From assembly GCF_000524195.1 (NCBI RefSeq), contig NW_020170486.1, forward strand, positions 1-64,000: a stretch of 64,000 nucleotides of DNA. The letters run 5' to 3'. The number at the start of each line of letters is the position of its first letter. The first letter of the stretch is position 1. The notes under the pieces are model-generated. The model made no database searches and was not told the origin of the DNA. It saw only the letters and a program-made list of their open reading frames with translations. The DNA comes from Echinococcus granulosus. Lineage: Eukaryota > Platyhelminthes > Cestoda > Cyclophyllidea > Taeniidae. The position numbers and the translations under genes are program-made. This document shows, one piece after another, positions 35,949-48,900 of the stretch.

Positions 35949-36447
35949 ATGTCCAGTAGGTGTGTACCGACTTTTATAAGGCGAGGATTCGCCGAAAGAA
36001 GAGGTATTTAGATGATTATTAATTTATCATCTAGCTGTTAAGGGTGTTGCCGCAGTGGCCAAAACACGTGAGATTGACGTAGAAAAAGACGCTTACAAAC
36101 TGGTGAACTTTTGCTGTATTAACTACCGAATCGATGACCAACCGATTCCCCTAAAGCCAGATAGGTACATGTAGAGTTTATTTTTATTTCTTAGCGAATA
36201 TCCAGACTGGTTATGGTCAATTAGAGTGTCTAGAAGACCACCTAAACTAGTTGAAATTGACCCAGACTCTTACTATTATTGGCGTCGTATCCGGAGGCTC
36301 CACAACCGGCACTTGAATAATCTGGCTGCTGCTGATGGATGGCATCGCAGAGAGCATCGTGACCCACGGTCCCACTCCGATAGGTCGTACGGCGATCTGG
36401 CCTATGCCCTAAAGAAGTGGTTGCAACAGCAGGCGAATCGATTATGA
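35949..36447 (+). CDS. MRPL54: Mitochondrial large ribosomal subunit protein mL54, 145 aa
   Basis: Exons 35949-36003, 36035-36164 and 36195-36447 join in frame to 145 aa, across introns of 31 and 30 nt. The first residues (MSSRCVPTFIRRGFAERR) are basic and lack acidic residues apart from one Glu, as expected of a mitochondrial import signal. The core matches mL54: E-x-D-x-Y-K-L-V-N-F-C-C-I-N-Y, then PIPLKPDSEYPDWLW, then KLVEIDPDSYYYWRRIRRLHNRHLNN. The protein is part of the mitochondrial 39S subunit. After the usual family end near HNRHLNN it continues for about 40 residues rich in His, Arg and Gln. Convergent with the palmitoyltransferase gene at 37241. Confidence 0.92.
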
Positions 36448-37240
36448 CTTTCTAGAGCGTCAACGCAGCATCACCACCAATCCACATATTGTTAGTACTC
36501 CCATACCAAAAATTTGAGCTTTTCCCACAAGTGGCTTTTGTAAACGATGTTCGCAAAAGATGTGTAGATCCCGTGACGCAACTGGCACCCACTCCTCAGC
36601 GAACTGAATGCGCCGGACAAAAGTGAGTGTAGATGGAATTTGGGCATATGAATACTAGCACCTTTGTACCTCTTTATCATTCTTATCAGTAGAAGATATT
36701 TATTTTTCAAGCAACGATGGGCGCAAAGCACCGTCGGTACAGGTGTCAAGGCATGTATATTAAGATAGTAGGACGAGCTCGTTTGTATTTGTGCCGAAGA
36801 AGAAGGAGAGGTCACTCGAGAGACTGGTAGGAAAAGCTTTTGTGTCCTCTGCACCTCCATTGGTAACCGTTGCCGCGGCTAGAAAAAAGTGCATAGAGGA
36901 AGAGGCAGTCAATGCAGGTGCAAAATAAATTGCTTGGGGCTTTATCACGACATGGCGTCTAAATAGGTGAACCCAGGGAGATCACTAAGTACTTTACAAG
37001 ATGAAAACACGCAAAGTCTACTGAAGCAAACGTGTTCGACCTCGTGGGCTGAAACAGAGTGGTGTGAGCGGTATGTATTTATGCGTTCTTCGCTGTTGCA
37101 TCGCCAGCTACTTTCGGGTCACAATTCGCTCGAGTGAGCCAATCGGCTTGCGTCGACTAAGAACTTAAAGCCATTTGCATAAACTGAGGTCAGGTAGATC
37201 AACTAGAGGTTAACGGGTTTTAATGGAACGTTAGAATTTT
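36448..37240. other. Spacer between convergent genes
   Basis: Likely contains the 3' untranslated regions of mL54 (+) and the palmitoyltransferase (-). Candidate polyadenylation signals are AATAAA on the plus strand near 36924 and on the minus strand near 36697-36702, so the two transcripts may overlap. No gene supported. Confidence 0.4.
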
Positions 37241-40200
37241 CTAAAGTGGTAGAGAGATTAGGTGTCGCGTGGCCTGGGAACCGATTTTCCCCAGTCTCTG
37301 AACCGTTTTCAAAGGTCGGGGGACCAATCCTTCCGTACGTCCAAGCATCGCCTCAGTTCGGGTAGGGGCGCTTTTTTGGGACATAATGGTAACCCCCAAA
37401 CTGTGGACGTCCATGTGCCCCAAACCGAGACTCAGGATACAAATAGAAAGTAAAAAAGAACTAACCTTGTAAACACAGGCACCAGAGCAAGGCCCACGTT
37501 ATCACCAAATACTTCCTTCCAGTTTTGAAGCCATCCAATATCAAATCCTCGTTTATCCACTCCTGTTCCACGAAATGTTGGTGCACGAAAGCCCTCTACG
37601 GGTTTGAAAAAAGAACAGAACAGTGTATTTATTGGCAGTAGGCTATTGTGAAAGGAAATGTATGTGAGTCCACCGAGGTCAAATGCACGTCACACTCGAC
37701 CATCCTCGAATGCATCTAGTAGCAACAATAAAGGGGAAGCAAACAGTTTGTCCAGGACAAAAAAGCGTAAATGGAAGGGTGTGTTCATTTTGCTTACACA
37801 GGTGTAATGTACTTAAAAGAATAAAGAGTACTTGAAGTGACCTCACATCCCCTTTAGTATTAGTAAATAAATTGCACTGTTCTTAACTAAGGTCACCCAC
37901 CTTTGGTGGAGTAACGCGCCCCATTTATCTGTGCCAAAAAAGAGATGTCCCCTAAGTTAAAAGAGGAAAAGTCCAGATGCAAAAAAAATATTCCCTTTTC
38001 ACGAAACACCTCCCAGTGATGGAGAGGCTTCCGCAGCATAAGTCAATGCGAACACATGCATATCCTTCGAGCCCAGTACTGACTTCGCATTAAAGTTACA
38101 AGAGCACTTGACTCTCAAGTTGGTAGCTATCAGTTGGCAGGCTTGGAGCGTAACAAAGCACTACCATCTTCAAAGAGAAAAGGATAGGTGTCTTGACTGC
38201 TTCCCTTCACCACTCACCAAATACGGGCATGACTTCTCGCCCAGGAGATATGTCACAACATTTCTGTAATAGCTTTACTGCCCATTTATCCCACAACGGT
38301 GTTCCCTTACGTAAAAGGATTAGCAATAGTGTACAAACTTACCTAGCGTTGTTCGATTGAGAGAGAGAAGGTAGAAATGATAGAAGAGAAGTATCGACTG
38401 TGCAAATCCAAACATGATGGCGATGAAGAAGAGGAAGAGGAAATTGTAGCGCACAGGAGGCATGGTTTGAAGATTCTACCCCAAATAACAGAAATAAAAG
38501 GTACAAACACAGTCAATTGGAGCAAAAGATGACAGGAAGAATGGACTACTCTATCGTACCAAATGATGAAAAACTCGAGATTAGCGGTGCCAGTACTAAG
38601 AACGGCCCTCCCGGAGGCTGAAATTGTTTATGGCGGATCTATTCACACCAATTTACCCTACCAATGGGATGAGTTCTGGTACATATTCATCTTGGATGTT
38701 GCATTATGAAAAGTTTGCTCACCGTTGGGACAATCTAACAACCTGGACGGGTGAAATATCAGTGCAATAGCACTTTTTTTACCGAAACTTCCACTTGCCT
38801 ACGTTAACTTTTTTTCAACTTGGAAGATGTGTCATCTGTAATTTCAACGCGGAATTTTGGTCGCTGACAATGCATCAGTAGTACGGGAGACTACGTTCTG
38901 TGTGGCTGCTTTTAGTACTGAAAATCGGCAAATAAAAGTTGATGAGTCATCACTGCTACATTTATCAATTAAAAGGAGACACAAAGTTCTTTGCAATTGC
39001 ATACGCACTCCAAGCAATCGTGCCGTCGCCAAACTGAGGCTAATGACGAATTAATTCCACTACAAAACACGGCTTCAAAAAGACGGCCAGTAGATCTACA
39101 TCAAAGGTCTAAGAAATACTAACAGCAAGCGAAAGGTAGGGAGTAATCGACAAATTAATCTGGTGCAACCAGACCTAGCAAAGCTTTTTAGAAATGATGC
39201 AAAGGAAGCTGAAAGACTGCAGAGAATCGACCTGAAGATCGTGGGAAATAAAAACAAAATCCACCACAGAGTTAAATATATGCACTTGTGCGGAGGCGGA
39301 GTTACCCACTTTCTGCGGGCTTACTCCAATAGACAATTGCACAGCAGCATGGAAGCAGGCAGATCCTGACACTATCTACCAAACCGCCAGATATTCCAAT
39401 CCATAAAATTCAAAAGACCTTCCAAAAGTGAGTCCCTTTTTACGACTAACTCAGTGGTACTGAGAAGAAGAAGAAGAAGAAGAAGAAGAAGAAGAAGAAA
39501 GAGGGAATTTCGAAATGATAAAATAGGAAATAGTTAAGCATCGAATTGACACATTAAAATCCAGATGTGCCGGAGGAGAACCCCCACTACAACACTGGAA
39601 AAGATGAGCTGAACCCAAGCCAAGAACAGGTAGCACAACGCCTGATTACACATGTAGTCGCTGACAGTCAAATCACCTCAAAAAACCACCTTTCAAATGA
39701 ATCCGGGCAGGTTTAATCGGCACTGGGGAAGGGGAGTTAAAGACACACATGCAAACAAAGAAGGAGCTGCAGAATAAAAATAAAATCGCAAAATCCAATG
39801 GGCATACACCAAAGCATCTGACAAGCAAAGAACAATAACGTCAGTTGCAAAATCATGTGATGCCTGTGTAATTTGGTACAGGACTCCTTCTACTGAGGAG
39901 GCGGTTGCCAGACGTTACGTCCGTGCAATTAGCATCAGTGGTATTGTTAGGACAGACTTTTGCCTCTAAAAACCCCAAAAATTTAATAACAAAAATACAT
40001 TAACATGAAAAATCGTTAATTAGTTGAATTATTTTATTCAATTTTGAAAAAGGTAGATGTTTAAGCAATAGCCACTTAGACGTCGTAATAAGTCAGCTCC
40101 ACCACCTCACCTACTCTCAAAAAACCACTTAAAAGGCACCCAGGCGTGCAGGTTATGTCATCTATAAGTCCACTCACCCACTTGATGAACTTTAGTAAGA

Positions 40201-41733
40201 TGTAAGTAAGGGTTTGGAGGGTCTTATAAACCTCCCAGCAAATAATACAGGGTCTCGACGCAAATTAAATAGACCCAGCGATTTGTGTTTGGGGATTTAG
40301 TTTCAACACTACCCTGAGGTGGCGATGCAAGGTACACCATTATTTATTTGTCATGATGGTTCCCTTGTTTTTCAATTTACGTCTTTGCAATGGTGCACGG
40401 AAAAGAAGAAAAAAAAAGAAAAAGAGGAATCTAAAACATACCCCCCAAAAATCGATGAAGTATACCACAGTGGTGCAGACAATGTAGAGGCAGTAGAGGA
40501 ATCCCCAAATTAGAAATATCACAAAATACTTGTAATTGTGGAAACCGACGCAGTTGTCAATCCTGAAGGAGAAATAGAGGGAAATTGACTTGTACGTAAG
40601 ACTAGAAATAAAAGGCGTTATTAGGTCCTAATCTAGGTGCATCCTACAATCAAAACGCTAAGAAGAAAAGCGGAAAATAGGGCAGTATTAACTAAAACAG
40701 GTTAACACATGTTAAGAGTTTAACAAAGGAGTAGTGGTAAGTGGTTCCTCAGTAAGATAAAGTAACCTACCATGGACAATGATGGTCCATTTTCAAAAGA
40801 CAGCTGAAATGAAAGGGTAGAAATCTTGGCGTTACTTTTGCCCATAGTACGTAATAATTATAATTATAACTAATAATAATAATAATAATTCCATATGACC
40901 TGCAATACGTATCGATCACATGTCAACCCGGTACAATAGATAAATCACGCGACGATTACCATTCACATGTTGAGCAATGATGGCACCGATCCGGTTTGAT
41001 TAGACTGCAGGTGGGACATACGCGTATCATGCCAACATCGTTTGTAGTCTCTATTGGTAAACCTCGATTCATAACTATGGATTCCAAAATCCTATTTCTG
41101 CCAGTTTCTTCCATAGCGCCATTTATTTGGTCCCAGTCAGCGGCTGAGAGATTAAACTAAATTGGAAAGATATAAAACACCCATAAAAGAGCTGTATTGT
41201 TTTACCTAAGCAAGACGTATAAATAGCATCTGTAAGGCGATTTCGCATGAGTAAAATCAAGTATACTACTCAGCTAGGTACAAAGCAAACCATTAAGAAT
41301 AATTTGTCTTCCGGACCCTAGTAAAAAATAATCCCACTTAGAAAAAATAAGGGCATCTAAATTTGTGGAAAACTATCGCAAAGCAAGAGAAGACATTATT
41401 TTTGGAAAAAAGACTCGAGCGTAATGACTTCGGCAGAATTAGCAAAAGAGAGATAAGAATGGCTTACCTCGGGAGGAGGGCGTATGGGCCTAGCAAATAT
41501 CGCCTTCAGAAACGACCATAGAAATAGTATAAACAGAAAGTGATAGAAGAGAAGGAACATCACTAAACTAATAAGACACTTACAAGCGAGGTATACCTTT
41601 TTCAATCGTTGTATAGGTATATTCTTAATGAAAAATATAAATAAAAAAAGGCAAGCATACGTATACAGAACACGATAACATAGGCATAGTAGGACCACAA
41701 CGTCAAAAGTACAATAAAGACAACTGGGATCGA
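37241..41733 (-). CDS. ZDHHC15: DHHC palmitoyltransferase, ZDHHC2/15 type (first exon missing)
   Basis: Minus-strand exons 41733-41661, 41623-41597, 41562-41468, 41156-40960, 40803-40771, 40562-40442, 38475-38343, 37595-37466 and 37430-37241 sum to 332 codons plus stop, all in phase. Exon order gives transmembrane helix 1 ([19 protein letters not shown]), helix 2 ([18 protein letters not shown]), a Cys-rich domain ([18 protein letters not shown]), catalytic [20 protein letters not shown], helices 3 and 4, then the TTxE motif (NRTTLEGF) and a [16 protein letters not shown] segment typical of this subgroup. The enzyme S-acylates membrane-associated proteins at Golgi or plasma membrane. Two exons are tiny (27 and 33 nt) and two introns are 34 and 37 nt. 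The initiating exon, which must end in phase 0 upstream of 41733, was not found. ZDHHC2 and ZDHHC15 cannot be told apart, so the symbol is approximate. Confidence 0.92.
39464..39499 (+). repeat. (GAA)12 microsatellite
   Basis: Twelve perfect GAA units lie inside the roughly 1.9-kb palmitoyltransferase intron (38476-40441). On the coding strand of that gene this reads as TTC repeats. Confidence 0.95.
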
Positions 41734-43754
41734 CTGAAAAAAACGAATCAAACAGTAGTTGCACGATTTTTGCCCCATTTAAATATTCCAATACTTCCGA
41801 CCTCCAGTATGTGTGCAGGCTAAATTTGGGGGCTTCTATTAGCGGCCTGCCAAAACAGTGTAACCATTCACAATTCAACCTTGTATTTGAATGAATTTGG
41901 GGACTTAAAAAGACTTTGGAGACGTCCTAAATAGTCCCTGTATCAACCATACCCAGTGATCTTTTAGATTTCGAGAATTTCTTTTGTTAATGATACGTTC
42001 TTACTAATGGGTTGCAGATGACATAAAACAAGCTTTTGCTTCCAATATTACAAATATAATACTAACAGAAAAAAAAGGGATTAGGGAGAAGGTTATTTGT
42101 CTTTAATGTTGCAAGGCCAAGCATGTTAAAATATGTCTACGTTTAACGAGCATACCTGAAGCAAACAGGTCACAATGGTATGTGTTAACCCCAGTCTCCC
42201 CTGTCATTTTAATGAGCTACAGCAATACATGATTAAAAATTGTAAGTGAACTAAGGAGTAGCTGGCGTAGCTAACCAACCATAAATCTGTGCTGAGGTAC
42301 AAGCTACAAACCCGTCTAGCCAATTCCTCAGTAACTTCATCAAGAACACTTGTACAACGATGATTACGAATAGGCTCCGTAACACTTTTTTTCTTAAAAT
42401 ACTAGCAAATCACGTCTTCTTTTCAATGTATAGTCGTTGCTACTCGAAAGCTTGTACAGATGAACGTGGAATATTTTTGGTGGAAACGCATAAGAATTTG
42501 ACGATAGCTAAAAATTTCAGTGTACACTTTGATCCTGTTTAACACCAATTTTTTAGAAAAATTATGTCGTGTTAGGGTGTTTTTTTGTTTTTTGTTGTTT
42601 TTCAATATTTCTAGCCGTAATTAGATCCCGGAAGTGCATGAAGCTCTTGAAAACTGCCCTGTCAAATTAGACCTATTCGATTAACCACGGCTCCGCCTGA
42701 TCAAATCTCGTCTAAATTCTTGAGACAGAATTGGCTGAATTCGCTTTTTAAACTAAAATCTGTTGTCAAATTTGTAACTTCATCCAGTAAACTAAATACC
42801 TCAAACATCCCCTTTTTAAATCATATAGAAGAAGATCAGAATGAACCCTCAAATCCCGTTAACATGATCTGCCACTCATGTTCCACCACTACGTTTTGGC
42901 ATTTAAAATACACACCCCCTCTAGCTTGTGGACCACCCGCGCGAATTAGGGAGAAGCGACTTTCCTGTGTTTAGTCTCGTTTAGAAAGGGTAGCCCAAGA
43001 TACCAGGTGTTGACCATGTCTTCATTCCATCGACATTGCCCATGGGTGTAGCACGCGCTACAGCCAATCGCAGGTATGATAAATGTCCGGGATGGATACT
43101 CACCCCAAAGTAGCATGTACTTTATTTGGTACGTTTTTTTGTTTTGTATTAGTGCATACTCCTTAAATCACTTAAGGTTTCAACTTGGCTTTTTGCTTAT
43201 TAAATATATTCAAACCAGTGCATTCGCAAAATATATTAATGCAAATAGACTTAAATTTACATCGATTTAATACGTAGAATATCTTATCAACTTTGGGGAC
43301 TGAATTTTAGGCATCTTTAACAAGTAATGACTCCGCGGTCAATACATTTTAGGACAGTTTATGTTAGTTATTTTACTGGTAGTGGGATTGAGTAAAACGA
43401 ACCCATACGAATGCTGGTAAAATTATGTACTAAGCATTACTTTTGTCCTCAGCAATATCACACAGAAATTGGTACCACTCGTTCCCTTGTAATCTTTTTG
43501 CACACTTCAAGCAGATTTTAAAAAAAGCAAATTGTTTCCTGGATAACTTTTACTTTGATAATCTTGCTAAACTATAGACATGATTTATTTTGTTTTCAAT
43601 GGCATTTTGTCGTTCAAGACAAGAATGCTTGCTTTCATTTTAAATTACTGAAAAGTCCAAAATAAATCACATAACCCAAAGAACTTACACTTTTAATGCT
43701 CGATGCCTGTAAAGGACTTTGGGGTGAGCAGTGTAGCTCTTCAAGTTTTACTTG

Positions 43755-43830
43755 AAGCCGAATTGAGTCATAATACTTGGACAGAAGATGCATTGTCGAC
43801 GTACAGAAGGGCTGAGGGGTTAGCAGCATG
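43755..43830. repeat. Dispersed repeat, copy 2 of 3
   Basis: Shares AATACTTGGACAGAA and patchy flanking similarity with 27345-27420 in the same orientation. Divergence is high and the boundaries are uncertain. Confidence 0.35.
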
Positions 43831-44054
43831 GCCAAATGGCCACACTGCTTTGTGGTAGTACAATGGCAATGCATTTGGTACCCACGTAATTAAAACAAGG
43901 AGCTAAACAATCAATCATTCAAAACCATTTAGACCACTTGAATAAATTGGCGCACATGGGTCAATTTCCTACGATTCTCAGGTTTCACCAATGCCTTATG
44001 ATAGAGAGCATAAAGGAAATTATCTGGAATTTAATTTTAGTTCAAAACCTTAGT

Positions 44055-44110
44055 GTAGCTTCCCGAGACTTCCCTGAAAACGAGTAAGATATGATGCTAG
44101 GGTGGAATAT
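44055..44110. repeat. Dispersed repeat, copy 3 of 3
   Basis: Shares TCCCGAGACTTCCCTGAA plus patchy downstream similarity with 27310-27370 in the same orientation. Confidence 0.4.
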
Positions 44111-45893
44111 ATACTTTCAGGGTATAGAATGGCTTGAGACTAATGGCACGTCCTGTAGGTCAGTTTACCTGGTGAAGATACAATACCGGAGCTCCTCAAC
44201 TATCTCTTCCCAAAACTTAGCGTTAAAATACAGCCAGCGCGTATGGTAGACCTCAACAAATTGATTTTGAGTTTAAACTGTGCAATTAATCAAACAGGGC
44301 CTCGTAAGTAAAGTAATAATTCTTACAGATGACTTCTAAATGAATAAAAAGTATGTATATGACATCCTGTTAGATATGAAAGACCAAACTAATTGTACAC
44401 CACACTCGACTGGTGGAATTTTACGCCAAAATCGTAGTTTCGTTCGTGGTGAGGCTTATTTAAAAGTACATAACCCTTATGATGACCTCAAGTTTAAAGT
44501 AAAATGAAGAATAATCAATGCAGATTATTAAATCACACAATTAACTTGTTTGACTACATCATTAATTCAACCTTTCACGTAATTGATGCAGCTTGCTCTG
44601 TTTAAATTGTACAAGTAGGGAATGACTCTTGTTATTTGATGTCAGACAAAGGTAAAAAATGATGTGATATCATAACCACCAATAAGAAATATGGTTTTTT
44701 TCGACCGCTGAATTAAACTTTATGTTTCCAGATACCCTAACCTTCGAAATAATAAATAAAACAAATTCCGTTAATTTTGATAAAGCCCCATTTTTAAGAG
44801 TTCAACGCTGAATGTGGTTTGCTTAATTCCAAATTTCTGAAGTAATCCAGTTAACTCTAGTGCTATCTACTATGCAATTGGATTTTTTTGCTCAATGGAG
44901 TATTTTTCTGATCAGATTTAAGGTAATTTAAAAGAGCTTTAGCATCTACGCTCGCTAATGTGGAGAATTCGATATTCTTACTTTATCAGATAGTATTCCT
45001 TCAGTTCTGAAAAGGTTACCGTGATTTAGGTGTTTGCATGTTCATGCAATAGTTGATACAAAATATCTTCTCATCGACCTATTACACGCTGGGTACAAAT
45101 TCCAACCTGATCTTCAGCTCTTACTGTTTAATTACAGGGTATCAGTAAAGATATAAAATCGAATTTTGACGGCAGGCATGGCTTAAATAGCTCAAGCTAC
45201 ATTTTTAGGCAGTCGTTTGCATGTAGTTAGGAGATAGGCGTCAGAATCTCCCATGCACTTCTGGGACAAACACTTCTTTGTGGACAGCTCGCCAAATCCG
45301 TCACCATGCCTCCCCAAGGGCTAAGTTATTTTTCTACATTCCCATATCATGACTCCTCGTTCCTGTGCCCGTGCCCCCAGACAGTTGGCGACCCCAAATT
45401 ACCGCAGCACTATCACGTCCATTAAGTAAGTCCCCGTCTTCCCGTCTCTCCCTCCTCCTCTCTCCTCCCTCACTCCTCATTCTCGTAGAGGCCACTAGTC
45501 CCAGGATTTGGTGGTGTTGTGGTGACCTTTTCTGTCCAGATCACACCCATATCCAGACCCTGATTATAGAAAATTTAATGTCTCCCAACTTCGTTGGTTT
45601 GCAAGTTCTAACGAAAAAAAGCTGGTGGAGAAAGTCTGTGCTTTTAATGAGCACGGAAAGGTAATAATTTGACCCGGAAGTGATAAAATAATTCCGGTGG
45701 ATGACTTAAACGATGAATTATGTGGAAAGTGATCGAATGTAAAAAAATATTTTGAGAGGCTAAATTGGAGGACAAGAGTGAATCGCAAGAGCAAATCGGA
45801 ATTGTAAATAACCTATTGACAAATACAACCGTGCATAATTTATTTATGGGGCTCTCTTGTACCCACGCGAAATGCGCACGTGTGTCCTCAGGA

Positions 45894-45902
45894 CCACCCA
45901 AG
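45894..45902 (+). promoter_or_regulatory. GLI/Ci-type consensus site
   Basis: GACCACCCA is the perfect binding 9-mer known for GLI/Ci transcription factors. It lies about 4.1 kb upstream of the hedgehog start codon. A single 9-mer is expected by chance about 0.5 times in a window this size. Confidence 0.3.
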
Positions 45903-48900
45903 GTGGCGGAAAATTGGGTGAATGGTCGAGAGGGTTGGGGTGGTGGGATGCAGGGAAGGAAGGTGGGGAGTAGAAGGAAGGAGTGGGGCAAGGGAAGAAG
46001 GGGGACGTTAACTTATCACTGCGGTAGCTAACATTGCGGCGGCAACGACAACTGCGCTAAAAGTCATCCCCCCCGCTTTCCTGTCTCGCCCCGCCACACT
46101 CCGCCCCATTCTACCTCACCTCTCAGTCTAACTCGCGCCACCATCTCTACCATCATCACACACACCCACAGGCATACACACACACAAACACGAAATTGCA
46201 ATCAGTGTTGTCTGACTGGAGGATGATGGTGCTTCGACAGGACCTCCCGCATCGATGTACTGTAGAGGGTCGCTGAATGCTTGGACATGACAATTGTACT
46301 ACAGGAGATGAGATTGGATAAAAAGGAGAATAATAAAGGGGAAAAGCAGGGGTACCATGTAAAAGTTAATCTGCAATTACCCTTTAATGCATTGAAAGAA
46401 ATGTGTGAACTAGCCTTCCCATGATATTTACCCACTGTCTCCCTAATAACGACATTTGGTGAGATGAGTAGGCGGAGGAGGGATGAAAGGAAGGTTGAAA
46501 TTACCTGCACCTCTGCGCTTAGATTACCAAACTCCTTTTAAATTATCTGCGTAAATTCGTTGCGCGCACATGGCAGTTTGTTTTGATAAGACCTGACCAA
46601 CATGGAGGTGGGAGAATTGGGGAATAATTTGATCGACTAAAGAATTGAAGGATTCCTAACAATCTACAAATGTCTTTTAATTCCTCAGTTAAATTCTGTT
46701 TCGTCTTCTTCCTCCTCCACACTAAGAGACACTTGCGTTACGGCGTTAGGCCTAACAATAAAGAGGTCATCGAACCCTCCCCACCCCATTCCCCCTCCAA
46801 TGAATGACAGTGGATTACATTGTTTCAAATGGTGTTTGGAGGACCTCTAGATGGCTACAAATATGCGCATAGGACTACTTCGGTGTGACCGTTTCACATG
46901 GCGTCAACTTTCAAATAGAGGGTGTAACTGAGCTGCTCCTAATTTGACCATGTGCGTGTGTGTCTGTGTGCGTGCTGTGGGCCCGTAGATTGATTGCAAG
47001 GATGGAGAGAGGGCAAGGAATTATAGAGAGACTACGGTATTGAATTACTTGGAGGGATACATGGAGATAGAGCTGTGAGTGAAGTTTTCACGGCCTACAG
47101 CTAAGAAGTGTCCGATTACATGAGATACAACCACCTCTGGCAATAAACCCTGGCTCTGCTTGTTGAGCCACGCCAAGTGTCCACCAAGTGGTCAGTTAAA
47201 GCCGAGATGATGCATAAATGTCTCCTTTTTTCTTCTTCGTTTTCTCTTTTTCCGACAAAAGAAAACCCACAAATAGGACAGCATCCATTAATTTCACCCT
47301 CCGACTTGGTTCTTTACCAAGCGGCTCAAATGACATTAATGCAGCTCAGATGCCTTGTTTCTTGACTATGTTTTTCTTCTGGGACCGAGTCAAGGAAGGT
47401 TAATTCGACCGGACTTTTCACAGTAGTGTTGGGGGAACTCCAACTGAGGTCGATGACTTACAGATCTTGCAGAATTATTGTTTAAATAGCCAAAATTTGA
47501 TTCACGGATTCTTTTTATCCATAATTTTTTCTATCTAATCATCCGTTCAACCATTGCGTCCGTCTATTCAATATCCCTCCACATATCTTTCTTTCAAATT
47601 CTCAAATCCGGAAGATTTGGTAGGGGAAAACGCTGTATTTTGTATAGTATGTACGGTTATAGTAATTATTCTAGTTTCATGAAGACATCGCGTTCGCCTC
47701 CACCTCAGAGAAGAGATGACGGCTGCTCATTCACGAGGATAATGTAAACTGTCCGTTTTTCTGCCCAATGAGGCTTTTATTCAAACAAACATGTCTTACC
47801 TTCAAGGAGACAGCTGACAGAGCTCACTTTTAGTTGAATTGACCATCATCAACACCTACTTTGGCATCTTCAACTAACCAATCTTCCCGATCCCGAGGCT
47901 GCTAGCCCTAGAAGTAGAGGGGCGACACGACGAGATGGTAAAAGATTTTTTTTCAAAAGGGAAGAACGGAAGAGTTAAATGTTATTGCTAACAGTTGACA
48001 GAATAGCAGAGGGTGAGAATAATTTAGTCTTTCCTTTTTACCTGTTTTTGATTTTCCTTCCAATGCGTACTTTAAATGCGGTTGGTTCACAACAGGCAAA
48101 GCCATTACTGATTGGTGGTAGAAATAAATAGAACTTCTAAAAAAAACTAAAATGATTAGTTGACGGAGAATGAGAGAGAAAGAGGAAAAGAACTTTAAAT
48201 TATCTGTGCTTTATCTTCTGTATTTACTTGCCAAGAGAATTTATTTATCCACTGGGAAAATAGCAGGCCAAGTTAGGAGAGAACCAGAGCAGTGTAAATG
48301 CCAATCTAAAGTAAAAAGGAACATTAAAAGGAACCTCTCCACCATTAGTACTTACTTTTGGAATCCGTGACAAGTAACTACCCGTATTTGTGCATGTTGC
48401 TCCTCTATTTATGTCTGATATGTACATTTTGTTTCCCCAAATTTAGGAAAGAGAGTCATCGTCTAGCAAGAAGTTGACTGTGAGACACGTCTAGGTGACA
48501 TCTTAGTGGAGCTCTGAAAGGTCTTCTAATAGCCCTGACGGTGACTGCAAAAGAATGTGGAGGAAAAGTAGCTAAAAATGTTGCAAAAGGCGGTGATATA
48601 TTTTGTCCAATCAAAAGTATATTCCTTCACTGGATAGGGAGATTTCAGGGATGAAAGGCGAGCCTCTAACAGTCGTACCCCCTTCACACTTAAGGTGTTC
48701 ATATTAGGCAGGTGTTATTATGATCTCCGCACCACCTTACCCATTCTCCTCTTCTCCTCTTTAGGTAGTTCACCTTTCCATTTATAGTGGAAAAGTAGGA
48801 AATTTGCATCGACGGGATGTTGTAGAAGCATGGGCAATTAGGCCTTTCAAAGTCTTGCACTGCGGTAGGTAACTTATGCCTTTACATCAAGTGACAGGCC

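Noticed and set aside
36492..36860. A 122-codon minus-strand frame downstream of the palmitoyltransferase.
   Set aside because: It lies after the stop at 37241, has no homology and sits where both convergent genes need 3' untranslated sequence.
41396..41878. A 160-codon minus-strand open frame with hydrophobic segments that looks like a single membrane-protein exon.
   Set aside because: It reads through two short introns. The family-consistent model uses a 73-nt, a 27-nt and a 95-nt exon separated by introns of 37 and 34 nt, and only that gives the helix 1 and EKV...FYH sequence of DHHC enzymes.
45360..46200. C/T-rich, GC-richer segment with open frames on both strands.
   Set aside because: The frames are produced by low-complexity pyrimidine tracts and lack splice logic. 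Treated as possible regulatory DNA only.
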